Shown here: positions 24,992-35,200 of the stretch, one piece after another
Layout of the letters: the number at the start of each line of letters is the position of its first letter
How positions within the stretch are numbered: the first letter of the stretch is position 1
Source of the DNA: Acidobacteriota bacterium
GTDB taxonomy: Bacteria > Acidobacteriota > Terriglobia > UBA7540
Direction: 5' to 3'
Assembly (NCBI GenBank): GCA_021817045.1
Contig: JAKAWG010000004.1
Location: 59,844 to 123,843, forward strand
DNA: 64,000 bases
Notes under the pieces: model-generated
What the model saw: the letters and a program-made list of their open reading frames with translations, nothing else
What the model was told of the DNA's origin: nothing
The model's database searches: none
Program-made: the position numbers and the translations under genes

Positions 24992-27283
24992 CTACTGGTG
25001 CTTGCTCATAGATGGTGGCGCGTCGTCAGGGGCGCTTCCCCAGTTCTTGTTTGGCCGCGGACCCATTTGCAACTCAAGCGTCCCGCCTTCGGCGATATCT
25101 TGCTGCGTAAACCAGGGCTTGGTGAGCGGGTTCCCGTTCAGGATCGCGGACTGGATGTACTTGTTGCGCATTGAGACCTCGTCGGCCTCAATCGTGAACG
25201 TCCTGCCGTTCACGAGGCGGATCGTCGTCTTGCGAAACAGAGGGCTGCCAATCACGTAATAAGGGTTGCCTGGGCAGAATGGATAAAAGCCCATTGCGGA
25301 AAACACGTACCACGCACCCATCGCCCCCTGATCGTCATCGCCGGGAAGTCCTAGCGGCGCATCGTTGTACCAAACCTCCATGATCTCGCGGATCATCTTT
25401 TGCGTTTTCCACGGCTCTCCGGCAAAGTCGTACATGTAAGCGATATCGAAACTCGGCTCGTTCCCCTGTGCATAGTTTCCAATCAACCCTGTCATATCGG
25501 GGAACTTGGCCAAGAAAACGTATTTCGGAACCCCGCCATATTGTTCCGCGAATAACTGATCCAGCTTCTTCAGAAATGAATTCCTTCCACCATAGAGCCT
25601 TATGAGACCTGCGACGTCGTGAGGGACGTTGAACGTCCACACCCACGCATTGCACTCGGTGAAGTAATCGCGTCCTCCGGGTCCGCTGGGAAGAATTGGA
25701 TTGAATCCATTTACCCACGCGCCGTCAGCCGCCCTCGGCGCCATAAAGCCGATGGACTTGTTGAAGACATTCTCGTAATTGTGTGCCATCTCAAAGAAAC
25801 GATGGTAATCCGCGGTCTGGCCCAGCGCTTTTGCCATCATTGCGATACACCAATCGTCGTAAGCCGCTTCAAGCGTCACCGAAACGGCTTGCCGTCTTTC
25901 AAAAGGATGCACTTCGAGATTCGTTTCCTTCTCACCCTCTTTCAGAGCCGGGAAATATCCCTTTTCCAGGTAGATTTTCCCGAGAGAGGTCATCGGTCCC
26001 CTTCGCCACGGAAGCATTGTGGCGTGAAGCGCCTCATGCTTCATCGCCTCGTATGCCTTCCGAACTTCAAAGTCGCGATAGCCCTTGAAATACGTGTCGG
26101 CGATCAACTCATCGGCATGATCGCCAATCATGGCAGGAAATTCCCCCCCCACCCGGGGGAACGACGGCAGCCACCCCCATTGCTCGTCCATGCGCACAAG
26201 AGATTGGACCATTTCTTCCTGCTGTTTGGGATTCAGAAGCAACTGCAAGGGGTGCTCACATCGAAAGGTATCCCACAGTTGGTCGTGCGTGTAGAAGTCC
26301 TGGCCGTGTGCATCATGTACCTTATGATCGAATCCACTATAGTACCGGCCGTCTTCAGTTATATTCATCATGTTTTCTTCGGCGCGGTAAAGCGAGCTGT
26401 AAAGGATGATCTTCTGCTTTTCCGTTCCTCCCTCGACGGAGATTTTTCCCAAAAGGTTGTTCCAGACGGATTTGGTTTGCTCTTCTCTCAGGTCGAAATT
26501 CCATCCTTTGACAGCTTTGTTCAAGTTAACTTTCGCCTGACGGATACTTATGAAGGACAATCCGACCTTTACCTGAACAGTTTCGCTCGCCAAACTAGCA
26601 AAGTTGAGGGTGAGTCCGATCCTTTTCCCTTCTAATCTCTGCACGCCTCCGGGCTTTCCGTTAAATGACCAAGCCGATTTCCCCACCGAAGGCGCCGAAA
26701 ATTCGAGGTAGAAGTAATAAGGAACATCGCGGATCGAAGTCGATCCTTCGACGATGGCCGGCGAGGTCATCCGCATTCTGCCTTGGCTGTTCATCATGAT
26801 GTTGACGCGCCGCTTCCCTAACGACGGAAACCGGAACCGGTAAAAGATGGCAAAATGCCCTACCGTGTACGAAGCCCAGATGTTGTAGTCTCCAAGCAAT
26901 CCCTCATAGGAGTACGGCGTTCGGGTTTCAAAGTCGCGGTCAAAACTCGAGGCAATTTCGTTTGGATTCGTCTTGATCTTCCCCGTTGTCGGCATGAGCG
27001 ACACGCCGCCAAAGCCGAAGGCTCCGCCGACGACCGGGAAGCCGTAGATTTTGGTCGCCAAATATGAGTCCGTAATACGAGGGTTCAACAGCGGAGTGAC
27101 TTGCGGATAGTCATGCGGCAATTGCACCATCGGCCTTGTCGTTGTAAGGAGAATGCTGACGCCGCCGATATCGGGCCTGACGTAGTCCACTGGTTGCTTC
27201 TCCGAACCGGCATAAGCCAGGGAAGCCAAAATCACCAGAACACAAAGCAAACCCGCAACGCAGAAGTTTCTCATCTCTTCCAT
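24992..27283 (-). CDS. GH92 alpha-mannosidase-like enzyme, second copy
   Basis: A 763-aa protein with a Sec signal ending near SLAYA. GH92 landmarks: VDYVRPDIGG at the start, YTHDQLWDTFRCEHPL in the barrel, GDHADELIADTYFKG, and GLPGDDDQGAMGAWYVFSAM. The catalytic-region blocks match those of the neighbouring GH92, but the N-terminal half is quite different, so this is an old duplication or independent acquisition. Specificity may differ (alpha-1,2, alpha-1,3 or phosphomannose). It is the first gene of the two-gene unit. Confidence 0.92.
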   Translation of the reverse strand: MEEMRNFCVAGLLCVLVILASLAYAGSEKQPVDYVRPDIGGVSILLTTTRPMVQLPHDYPQVTPLLNPRITDSYLATKIYGFPVVGGAFGFGGVSLMPTTGKIKTNPNEIASSFDRDFETRTPYSYEGLLGDYNIWASYTVGHFAIFYRFRFPSLGKRRVNIMMNSQGRMRMTSPAIVEGSTSIRDVPYYFYLEFSAPSVGKSAWSFNGKPGGVQRLEGKRIGLTLNFASLASETVQVKVGLSFISIRQAKVNLNKAVKGWNFDLREEQTKSVWNNLLGKISVEGGTEKQKIILYSSLYRAEENMMNITEDGRYYSGFDHKVHDAHGQDFYTHDQLWDTFRCEHPLQLLLNPKQQEEMVQSLVRMDEQWGWLPSFPRVGGEFPAMIGDHADELIADTYFKGYRDFEVRKAYEAMKHEALHATMLPWRRGPMTSLGKIYLEKGYFPALKEGEKETNLEVHPFERRQAVSVTLEAAYDDWCIAMMAKALGQTADYHRFFEMAHNYENVFNKSIGFMAPRAADGAWVNGFNPILPSGPGGRDYFTECNAWVWTFNVPHDVAGLIRLYGGRNSFLKKLDQLFAEQYGGVPKYVFLAKFPDMTGLIGNYAQGNEPSFDIAYMYDFAGEPWKTQKMIREIMEVWYNDAPLGLPGDDDQGAMGAWYVFSAMGFYPFCPGNPYYVIGSPLFRKTTIRLVNGRTFTIEADEVSMRNKYIQSAILNGNPLTKPWFTQQDIAEGGTLELQMGPRPNKNWGSAPDDAPPSMSKHQ

Positions 27284-27664
27284 CCCGTCAGTTAATCGCT
27301 GAATGCCGGCTCACGGCCAGACAAGGATACACGCGCAAGTTTAGTAGTGCAACGCGCATAAATGAGGCGCCAGCCCCACGAAGGGGGCGTGAGATTCGCA
27401 AGGGGAATATCAGGAATCGCGTTGGTCATCGTCTTCCTTCCTCGCCCTGCGGGGCGTAGGGCAGATGTTATCAGCTCCCGTCGGCTCAAGCCACGTAACC
27501 TTGCCAAAAGGACACGCCATGGAAGAAAAGTCGGAAAAAGCACAAAGAGCTGGCGAGACGGCTGAAAGCCGATGACCCAGGGCTAGTTCGCGCGACAACT
27601 AACCCGTTTGGTTACGGCCATCCAGGGCTCTCTGGGCCAAATCAGATAATCGAAAGCAATCAAA
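27284..27664. other. Intergenic stretch, possible IS110-like fragment
   Basis: No complete gene. One plus-strand frame near 27522-27595 reads WKKSRKKHKELARRLKADD-PGL, reminiscent of the N-terminus of some IS110/IS1111 transposases, but it is only about 25 residues long and has no start or continuation. The rest has no structure I can support. Confidence 0.3.
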
Positions 27665-30040
27665 CTACATCGATAAAACTTCATGGGCGCACAGCAGGAT
27701 TGAAGCTGCCTGCTTCAGTTCTATCTCTATCTGCCCGTTTTTGGCGCGGAATCTCCTGCCCGTCCAGAGATCCTTCCATTCGACGGACTTCCAGGATTTC
27801 GGCAGGACAAGACTCGCATCGCGGCTCATGTCTGCATCGTTGCGCAAACCCTCTTCCAGGTTGGCGACCATGATCCGAACTCGACCACCCTTCGTGCGCC
27901 ACGCGGTTACGTTCATAGTCTGTTCAAGATCGATATCTCTTGCATGAAGGGCCTTCGCCGCCGAGAGCAAATAATTCAGCGCTCCTGCCGCAAGAGCATA
28001 AGCGCCGCCGCTGCCGCCCCAGTACGCGGAAAGCGGCGCGTCGTTCTCAAATCGGATGCTCGGTGGGTCCCATATCACGATTTTCTTTCCCCCTGCCGTC
28101 GCGAGCGTCAGGACCGGGCTGCCATCCACCGAGTAGATCACCTGTACGCCCGCAGAAGCCTTGTTGCGTGTAAGCCGCTGGAATGTATCGAAATCCGCGA
28201 GGACGTTGTCAACCAGTGTTTGACCAAAATCCCCTACGGTTGCCCGACATACCCTGCCCTGCTCATCCAACGGGCCACCGCTGCCACTGAGGCCGCCAAG
28301 CCGCGCGATTTCCGGATCAATTCCCCCCGGCGGGCTGCCGAAGATAGCAAGCGCATGTCCTTGCCTGATGAGTTGAGCAATATATGCGGTTTGCTGCGGC
28401 AGGAGATGCGAGGGTGTTTGCAGGACGAACAGGTCGGACGCCACTTGGGGAAGCCACTCCATACGGGTGGCCGAGAGCACCGGAACCGGCCATTTGATGA
28501 CCGAACCGACCTGCTCATCGATCCACTCCTTGACGTCGCGATTGGGCGCCGCGTGCTCAATTTGCCACTGCATGGCCTCGCGTGAATACACGAGTGTAGG
28601 CCCGAAAGTCTCGCTGGTCTCGCGAGCGTCCGCAAGGGCCGCATTGAGATTGGTCGCGAGGAAATGGACATCATGGATCGAGAGCAGCCGCTTTCCCTGG
28701 TTCGCCCAGGAGATGTACGTACCGGCAGGCATCTTCAGCCCGCGAGGCGTCTTGACGGCGGCGTGTGCATAGGCCCAAGTCTCCCAGCGGAGACGTTCCG
28801 GCACAGTGTGAATCACATCCCAGTCCTCCCAGGCATCGAACGTTTCCACCAGCGGGTAGTGGCGAACTTTGGTATCGGCCAGAATCGCCGCGTGCAGCAG
28901 CGTGTAACAAAGCTGGTACGTATACCCCAGCACGGGATTGTTCCAGAAGTTGTACTCGCGGACCCCGACCTCATTCCACGCCCCCGCCCAGGTCTGGTCT
29001 ACAAAGATGTCCAGATATCCTTCCCTGGCAAGTGCCTCCAGATCCAAGCCATTGCATCGCCAGTCCCCGATAGCGCTGGCCGCATTCGAGTACATCATCA
29101 CCAGGGCCTTGGGATTTGCCTGCTTGGTTTCGCGCACGAACCGTGCCACAACTCGGGTGGCTTTGTGAATGACTTGCGCGGAAGGAGCAACTCTGCCCCA
29201 TGGACCCGCGCGCCAATACGGCACGGGAAATCCAAAGGAGTCCCGGAGCATAATGGCATCGAGACCGACGGCACTCGAGAGGTCGCCCCATTGGACGGCA
29301 TAGGCACGGTAAGCCGGCAACCCCTCCGGGATCCCAGCCGGGAAACCTCCCAAGCGGGCCGGGTCAGCATGGAGCCTCGCGCTCAAATCAAAATAGCGCA
29401 GACCGCGCCCGCCTGAATTTAACTCCCCCGCAAACGCCTCAGGATGCCGCATTGCCCAAGATGCAACTGCCCCATAAGCATCCGGCCATGCGTAGTTCAG
29501 AATGCCGACTTTGAACTCGCTGATGCCACGCCGCGCCGCCTCTTCGCGCAGCGTCGAAGCCAATTCCTTCAAGTCGCCATAAGTCCACGATCCGTAGCCC
29601 CGATGCGCAACATACAACGGCTTGGCAAAACGCTCCTTCCATTCCCGTTCTCGCTGTTCGGTTGTCCCGCCGAGAGGTGCCCGTTCATCAACCCAGTGTT
29701 GCTGTCCGGACGTTTTCGGCAGCGTGATTTGCTGATCGAGGCTGCCGGACCACTCCATCACGCACGCGACCGTCCAACCGACGTTCAAGATCAGGCCGCG
29801 ATAGTCTCTCACTCCGGAGTACAGCGTCAGGAAGCGGTCCCAGAAGCGCTTCACCGATCCGGCAAGGTCTTTCTCTTCGAACCAGTACAGATCGATTTCC
29901 ATCCAGCGGTCGCCGGGTATCGGATAGGCTGATTCTGCGGCGATATCCCGCGAAACGAACCCTTTCGCGAGCGCTGATTTCGCCCTTGCATCCAGCGCCA
30001 ACGAAAGCGCCGTCGCAAGCATTTGCCGCCGGTTCAGCAT
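27665..30040 (-). CDS. Tat-exported putative glycoside hydrolase, family not recognised
   Basis: A 791-aa protein with a Tat-like leader (LNRRQMLATALSLALDA). The first 480 residues read like a TIM barrel with alternating strands and acidic ends: MEIDLYWFEEKD, YRGLILNVGWT, FKVGILNYAWPDAYG, GLDAIMLRDSFGF, DIFVDQTWAGAW, HYPLVETFDAWEDWD. A Rossmann-like domain (VASDLFVLQTPS, ALAIFGSPPGG) and a C-terminal beta domain (VNVTAW-type strands, VEWKDLWTGRRF) follow, the order seen in GH42-like trimerisation and small beta modules. Candidate catalytic acids are in MLRDSFGF and VETFDAW. I cannot assign a CAZy family. It points away from the sulfatase-like gene, sharing a 513-base divergent spacer. Confidence 0.55.
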   Translation of the reverse strand: MLNRRQMLATALSLALDARAKSALAKGFVSRDIAAESAYPIPGDRWMEIDLYWFEEKDLAGSVKRFWDRFLTLYSGVRDYRGLILNVGWTVACVMEWSGSLDQQITLPKTSGQQHWVDERAPLGGTTEQREREWKERFAKPLYVAHRGYGSWTYGDLKELASTLREEAARRGISEFKVGILNYAWPDAYGAVASWAMRHPEAFAGELNSGGRGLRYFDLSARLHADPARLGGFPAGIPEGLPAYRAYAVQWGDLSSAVGLDAIMLRDSFGFPVPYWRAGPWGRVAPSAQVIHKATRVVARFVRETKQANPKALVMMYSNAASAIGDWRCNGLDLEALAREGYLDIFVDQTWAGAWNEVGVREYNFWNNPVLGYTYQLCYTLLHAAILADTKVRHYPLVETFDAWEDWDVIHTVPERLRWETWAYAHAAVKTPRGLKMPAGTYISWANQGKRLLSIHDVHFLATNLNAALADARETSETFGPTLVYSREAMQWQIEHAAPNRDVKEWIDEQVGSVIKWPVPVLSATRMEWLPQVASDLFVLQTPSHLLPQQTAYIAQLIRQGHALAIFGSPPGGIDPEIARLGGLSGSGGPLDEQGRVCRATVGDFGQTLVDNVLADFDTFQRLTRNKASAGVQVIYSVDGSPVLTLATAGGKKIVIWDPPSIRFENDAPLSAYWGGSGGAYALAAGALNYLLSAAKALHARDIDLEQTMNVTAWRTKGGRVRIMVANLEEGLRNDADMSRDASLVLPKSWKSVEWKDLWTGRRFRAKNGQIEIELKQAASILLCAHEVLSM

Positions 30041-30553
30041 CGTGCAACTCCTTCTTGCAGGCTGTGTGGATACTCCTAACCCGTCCCGTACGCGTGCCGA
30101 TACCCTGCCTCAACACGGATGAGCCAACATTTCGCCTAGCCGCCGAGGGAGGGTACCGATGGTAGCGCGGTATAAAGCGTGAAGACAAACCAGGAAAGAG
30201 AGGTGGCTGAGAACTTCGGCGGTGATATAAAGCTTTTGCTGGAAAAATTAATTCACTCAAGAGGACAACCGCCGTGTTGAATCTTAACACAGAAGGAAAA
30301 ACCGAGACGGCAGGGAATGGAGAGAAAAACCACGGAAAGGCTCGATGCAGAGATACCGTCCTTTGGAACCGTAAACAGTCCGCTCAATAGCGCCCGCATT
30401 TTCCAGTTCTCCTTTAAGTTGATCTTCTTAGGCGGGGCGTGCACGATGAACAATTGAGCCGTGGAGGTCGGAATGCGCCGAACTTGGGAGGATCACGGAA
30501 GGTCGGCAGCTTCGCTGCCACGGCCTAAGCAACCAAACCCAAGGAGAACATAG
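30041..30553. other. Divergent spacer between the 791-aa protein gene and the sulfatase-like gene
   Basis: About 510 bases without a gene. It must hold promoters for both flanking genes. An AT-rich patch lies at 30225-30255. A small hairpin GGCAGCTTCGCTGCC lies near 30508-30525, and an AAGGAG site precedes the ATG at 30554. No clear operator was found. Confidence 0.45.
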
Positions 30554-32170
30554 ATGGAGAGCAAAGGCTACTCACGGCGAAATTTTCTGAAGTCTGCTAT
30601 GGCAGCAGGGGCCGCAGCCAATGTGAGCGCGAGACAGGTACCGGGCGAAACAACTCCGGGCATCCCTCCGATCAACTCCTGCGGCTCGGTTTGGGACCCG
30701 CCGCCAAAGCAGTCGGGCAATAATCTGAACTTGATTGTGATTGTGAGCGACACTTTTCGCCACGACAATCTCGCATGCTACGGAAAGAAATGGCTCGATC
30801 GCCTGGAAACGCCGAACCTGGACCGGTTTGCAGAAAAAGCGGTCGTCTTCAAAGATGCCTACGCCGAGGGAATGCCGACCATCGTCATCCGACGGACGCT
30901 GTATACGGGTCGGCGTGTCATTCCATTCTACTATTTTCCGCAGCACGAAAGCGTTCAGCTTCCCGGCTGGCATCAGCTCTATTACGAAGACGTCACGCTG
31001 GCGGAGACCCTACTCCGGGCAGGTTACATCAACACCCTGATCAGTAGTCTTTATCATCAATTCAAGCCGGGCAGGAATTTTCAGCGCGGATTTCATACGT
31101 GGCGGTGGGTGCGAGGCCTTGAGTTCGACTGCTATGGCACTTCGCCCCACGGGTTGCTCGACGTGAGCGATCTTGTCTCAGCCGAATATATGGCCCGATT
31201 CCCGTACTTGCACGCAATGCTAAGCCAGTACAAGGCCAACCGCCAGCTCTGGAAACAGCAAGGCGAATCCGTCAGCCAGATCGTCGCGCAGGAAGCGATC
31301 CGCTGGCTGAATGACAATCACGGTCAGCGGCCCTTCTATCTTCACGTGGAATTCTTCAACTCGCACGAGCCGTGGGATCCGCCGCGGCGCTTTTTAGAAA
31401 AGTACAAGCCGAACGCCACGAATCCGAGCTTCGTCGAGCCTCCGTACGATACCGTTCCGCTTGCTGATGAGATCAAGCAACGTTTTCGCGCCAACTACGC
31501 CGGCGCCGTAAACGACGTCGACTACTGGGTTGGCAATCTACTCAATACCGTCGCTGAATTCGGGTTGTTTGAGAACTCAGTAGTTGTATTTATGTCCGAT
31601 CACGGCGCCATGCTCGGCGAACACGGCCAGTTTCTTAAGGGACCGGACAAACTGCGTGGTCAGGTGACGCATATTCCGCTGCTGATCCGCACGCCCGGCG
31701 ATCAACACGGTGGCAAAAAAGTCGGAGGCTTCGTTCAGGTTCCGGACGTCATGCCCACGCTCCTTTATCTGCTCGGGCTGAAGCCGCCGTCGCGCGTGAC
31801 AGGAAGCAACATATGGCCGCTCGTAACCGGCGAGACCGCCAAAATTCGGGAGGAAGTCGTGCATACCTATGGCTGGGTCGGCGCCGTGCGAAACCAGGAA
31901 TGGAACTATAGCGAGATATGGCAGCCGGAGGCACACCAGGAAAAATATCACGTATTGCCGGGAGCGCCGCTCAGTATCTATAAACCGCAGCTCTATCATC
32001 TCGAAGACGATCCAAGCGAGCTCACAAGTGTTGCTGATAAGTACCCGGACGTTGCCCGGCAGATGTCCGCGAAGATAAAGGCGTATATAGCCACGGGAAA
32101 AGGGCTTACCTTCGGAAGTTTCAATGCGAAACCGAGCCTTGACACTCAGCGCGGACTTTACGCCAAGTAA
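30554..32170 (+). CDS. Sulfatase-fold (alkaline phosphatase superfamily) protein with Thr at the formylglycine position
   Basis: A 538-aa protein with a Tat leader (YSRRNFLKSA). It shows the sulfatase core: NLIVIVSDTFRHDNLACYG with metal-binding Asp66, ETPNLDRFAEKAVVF, and MSDHGAMLGEHGQF with Asp349 and His350. In true type I sulfatases the active-site motif is C/S-x-P-x-R before the LxTGR segment. Here the segment is EGMPTIVIRRTLYTGRR: the position of the Cys/Ser is Thr109 and the proline two residues on is Val111, while Arg113 and TGR are kept. Thr is the nucleophile in related phosphodiesterases, so hydrolysis of a phosphate or phosphonate ester is possible; loss of activity is another option. 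It sits amid glycan hydrolases. Confidence 0.8.
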   Translation: MESKGYSRRNFLKSAMAAGAAANVSARQVPGETTPGIPPINSCGSVWDPPPKQSGNNLNLIVIVSDTFRHDNLACYGKKWLDRLETPNLDRFAEKAVVFKDAYAEGMPTIVIRRTLYTGRRVIPFYYFPQHESVQLPGWHQLYYEDVTLAETLLRAGYINTLISSLYHQFKPGRNFQRGFHTWRWVRGLEFDCYGTSPHGLLDVSDLVSAEYMARFPYLHAMLSQYKANRQLWKQQGESVSQIVAQEAIRWLNDNHGQRPFYLHVEFFNSHEPWDPPRRFLEKYKPNATNPSFVEPPYDTVPLADEIKQRFRANYAGAVNDVDYWVGNLLNTVAEFGLFENSVVVFMSDHGAMLGEHGQFLKGPDKLRGQVTHIPLLIRTPGDQHGGKKVGGFVQVPDVMPTLLYLLGLKPPSRVTGSNIWPLVTGETAKIREEVVHTYGWVGAVRNQEWNYSEIWQPEAHQEKYHVLPGAPLSIYKPQLYHLEDDPSELTSVADKYPDVARQMSAKIKAYIATGKGLTFGSFNAKPSLDTQRGLYAK

Positions 32171-32284
32171 GTGGCAAAGTCAGACTCCGGCCCTAAGGTT
32201 TATCCGCGTAAGCGCAGGGAATTCGTCGGGGAACCTAACGTGACTTCCACCACCGAGTTTCTGTTGCTCTCATGAGGCACTCCT

Positions 32285-35200
32285 ATGAAGAAAATGTTTC
32301 ATCGGCGAAAATTTCTGAGTCAGTGCGGCTCGGCGGCAGTTGTGTTGGCGTCGCACGGGTGGAGTGCGGCGGGCCGCGAGCTTATTGGCGGAACGCCGGG
32401 GGACCAAGGCGAGCTGGCTATAGGTGAGCCGGTGAACTTAGCCTCCTACGGGGAACTGCAATCCTGGTTAAGCCCTTCGGCCACGCCGTTCCTGCAAACA
32501 CATCCAATCACCCGCTCGTCCGCGCCGCTCGTGCTTGCCGAGCTCCCATGGAGGAGCGGGGAATTCGACGTTGGCGTTGCGTGGCCAGAGTTTCGGACGG
32601 TTGACAAGATTGCTCTGGAATATACGGGTGCAGACAAGGCTCCCCAGGTGGGAGGGCAGTTTGTCGAGTATTGGGTTGGCATTACCTCTCGGCAAGGCGG
32701 CTGGCAGAGCTTGGACGAGAGCGAAATTGAGGGAGTTCCAATACAAACGGACGGGCGGACCTGGATCTTTTCGTTCTCGCGTCGCCGGACGTGTAGGGTG
32801 CGGGTCCGATTTGAAAATCAGAAGCAAGTCCAAATCAGCCACTTCGCTGTTTACGGGCCTTCGAGATGGAAAGGCGGAGAAGTTCACATCGAGTGGGGCC
32901 ATGCCGGGCCGGAGAGAGCGTATGACGGGAGGCTCCAGCGATATAACGGCGAGGTTGTGGAAATCAGGCCCGTGGGCTCAACGGAGCTTACCGGCAAGTT
33001 CTCCTGGTCTTCTTCAGCGGGCGGTGGAAGGATCGCCGGGATTGAAGCCACCGTGCTCTACGCGTACGGCATGGATGTTGACCGGTCGATTCTGACTCTT
33101 CGCACGAAAGCCTGCGAGGTCTCATTTCTGCCGGGAGAAGTTCTGGAAGAACAACCCATCGACGCGCCGGATTTTGGAGTGTATATCCGGAAGAGCTCGC
33201 TCGCGGTCGATCTGCCAACTTATCGCCGGCAAAACCAGGGAAAATCTCGCATTATGGACGCGGTTTCTCATTACCCTGAGCAAAGCCTTGAGAATGCCTA
33301 CCGGCACATCCGCGCGCGACGCGTCACGCTTGCGTTTGTCGGTGTCGAGGCCAACAACCACAAGTTTGGAATTGCTCCGGATGGGCACCTGGTCGTCGGC
33401 AGCCATGATCCCAGCTTCGGTCATCCCATGATTCCTCAATTTGCTGTCTACTTTGCCACGGCAGAGCAACCCGTGCTGTTCCACATCGCGGCCACGCAGC
33501 GCACCGGCTTGTTTGAGTCAGAAAAACCGAAGCAACAGCGATTGGAAGAGGGCTGGCTGCCCATCATCATCACAACCTGGAGCGAGAATGTGCTCGCGTT
33601 TCAACGCGCCGACTACGGGGTGCTTCAGCATTCACGTGAGCCTCTGGACGAGTCCGGGCTGATGGGCAACGAGCCTGCCCTGATGATCTCTCGCCTGAGC
33701 ATTCGCAACAACTCGACCATTCCCAACCTGGCCAGCTATTACGTCAAACCCTGGAAACCCGCCGCAGGCAATGTTGGATACGGTCCGATCCCAACGGGCG
33801 CCCAAAACGCCTGGGTCACAAGCCTGGAAGCAAATACGATTCTTGTGACCGAAGGCGGTGTGAAGTATATCGCGTGTTTCGTCAACACCCAGGGCCGGGG
33901 CGCGCTCTCCTTGGAGCCAGCGTTCGAGGCTGTGCGTTACTCAGTGCTTTTAGATCCGGGCGAAGAACACGTCATTTATAGCTTAATTCCTGGGGAGCCC
34001 TTGCCCGCCTCAGCCGAAGCACCGGAATTTCTGGCGCTCGACTATCAAACGCTTCATGATTCAACCGCGCAGTATTGGAAGACTCGGCTGGCTGAAGGGA
34101 TGCAGGTGGAAATCCCCGATCCTCATTTGCAGAACATCTACAATGCAAGCCTGCACCATTTCCTGCTGGCGCTCACCAAGGACGGAAAGTGCAGAGAATA
34201 TTATCCGAATGTTGCCATGCTCTTTTATGGAAGCATCGGAAGCGAGAGCAGCCCGGTAATGCAAGTCATTGATATGCGCGGGATGCATGATCGAGCGGCA
34301 AGGTGCCTGCAGGCGTGGATATCGACCCAGGGCGACTCGATGCCGGCGGGCGATTACGTTTCCAAGGAAGGCGGATTTTTCCACTTTTGGCCGAATTACA
34401 CCATCGACCAAGGTATGATTTTGTGGACGTTAGCAGAGCATTACCTTTATACGCGCGACCGGGAATGGCTCCGCAAAGTGGCCCCGCAAATGGTCGCTGG
34501 GTGTGATTTCATCATTCAGGCGCGCAAACGGACGCAGAAACTGCCGCCCGGCGGCCAAAGACCGCTCTCTTATGGCTTGGCACCTGCCGGATGTGTGGCG
34601 GACCCAAGAGACTGGGAATACAGCTTTATGCTGAATGGCTATTTCTACCTGGGTCTCAAGAAGTGCGGGCAGGTTCTTCAGGATGTAGATTCCCGGAACG
34701 CCAGACGCATCGCGACCGAAGCCGCGGACTACCTGAAAGCAATCAAGCGTGCGCTTGGACAGAGTATCGTTCGTTCCCCCGTCACGCGCCTGCGGGACAA
34801 CACATCGGTTCCTTCGGTTCCTTCCTATCTTGGCTTGAGGGGCTTCAGTAGTGATGTGAAGGATTCCGCCGACCCTGATCGGCGTCATGGCTATGCCTAT
34901 GACGTGACGATTGGCCCGTTTCATCTTTTGAAGAGCGAGGTTGTTGAGCCGGACGGTCTGGAAGTAACCTCGATGTTGAATTACCTCGAAGACTACTTCT
35001 TCATGTTTACGCCGCTGCCCTCGCGCGTCAATCTCGAGATGCTGGCCAAAGACTGGTTCAATCTGGGTGGCTTCGGAAAGCTTCAGCCGTATTACTGCCA
35101 CTATCAGGAAGCCTACCTGCTGCGGGATGAAATACCGAATTTTCTCCGAGGGTTTTTCAACACCCTGGCGGCCATTGCTGATCCCCAAACCCTCACTTTT

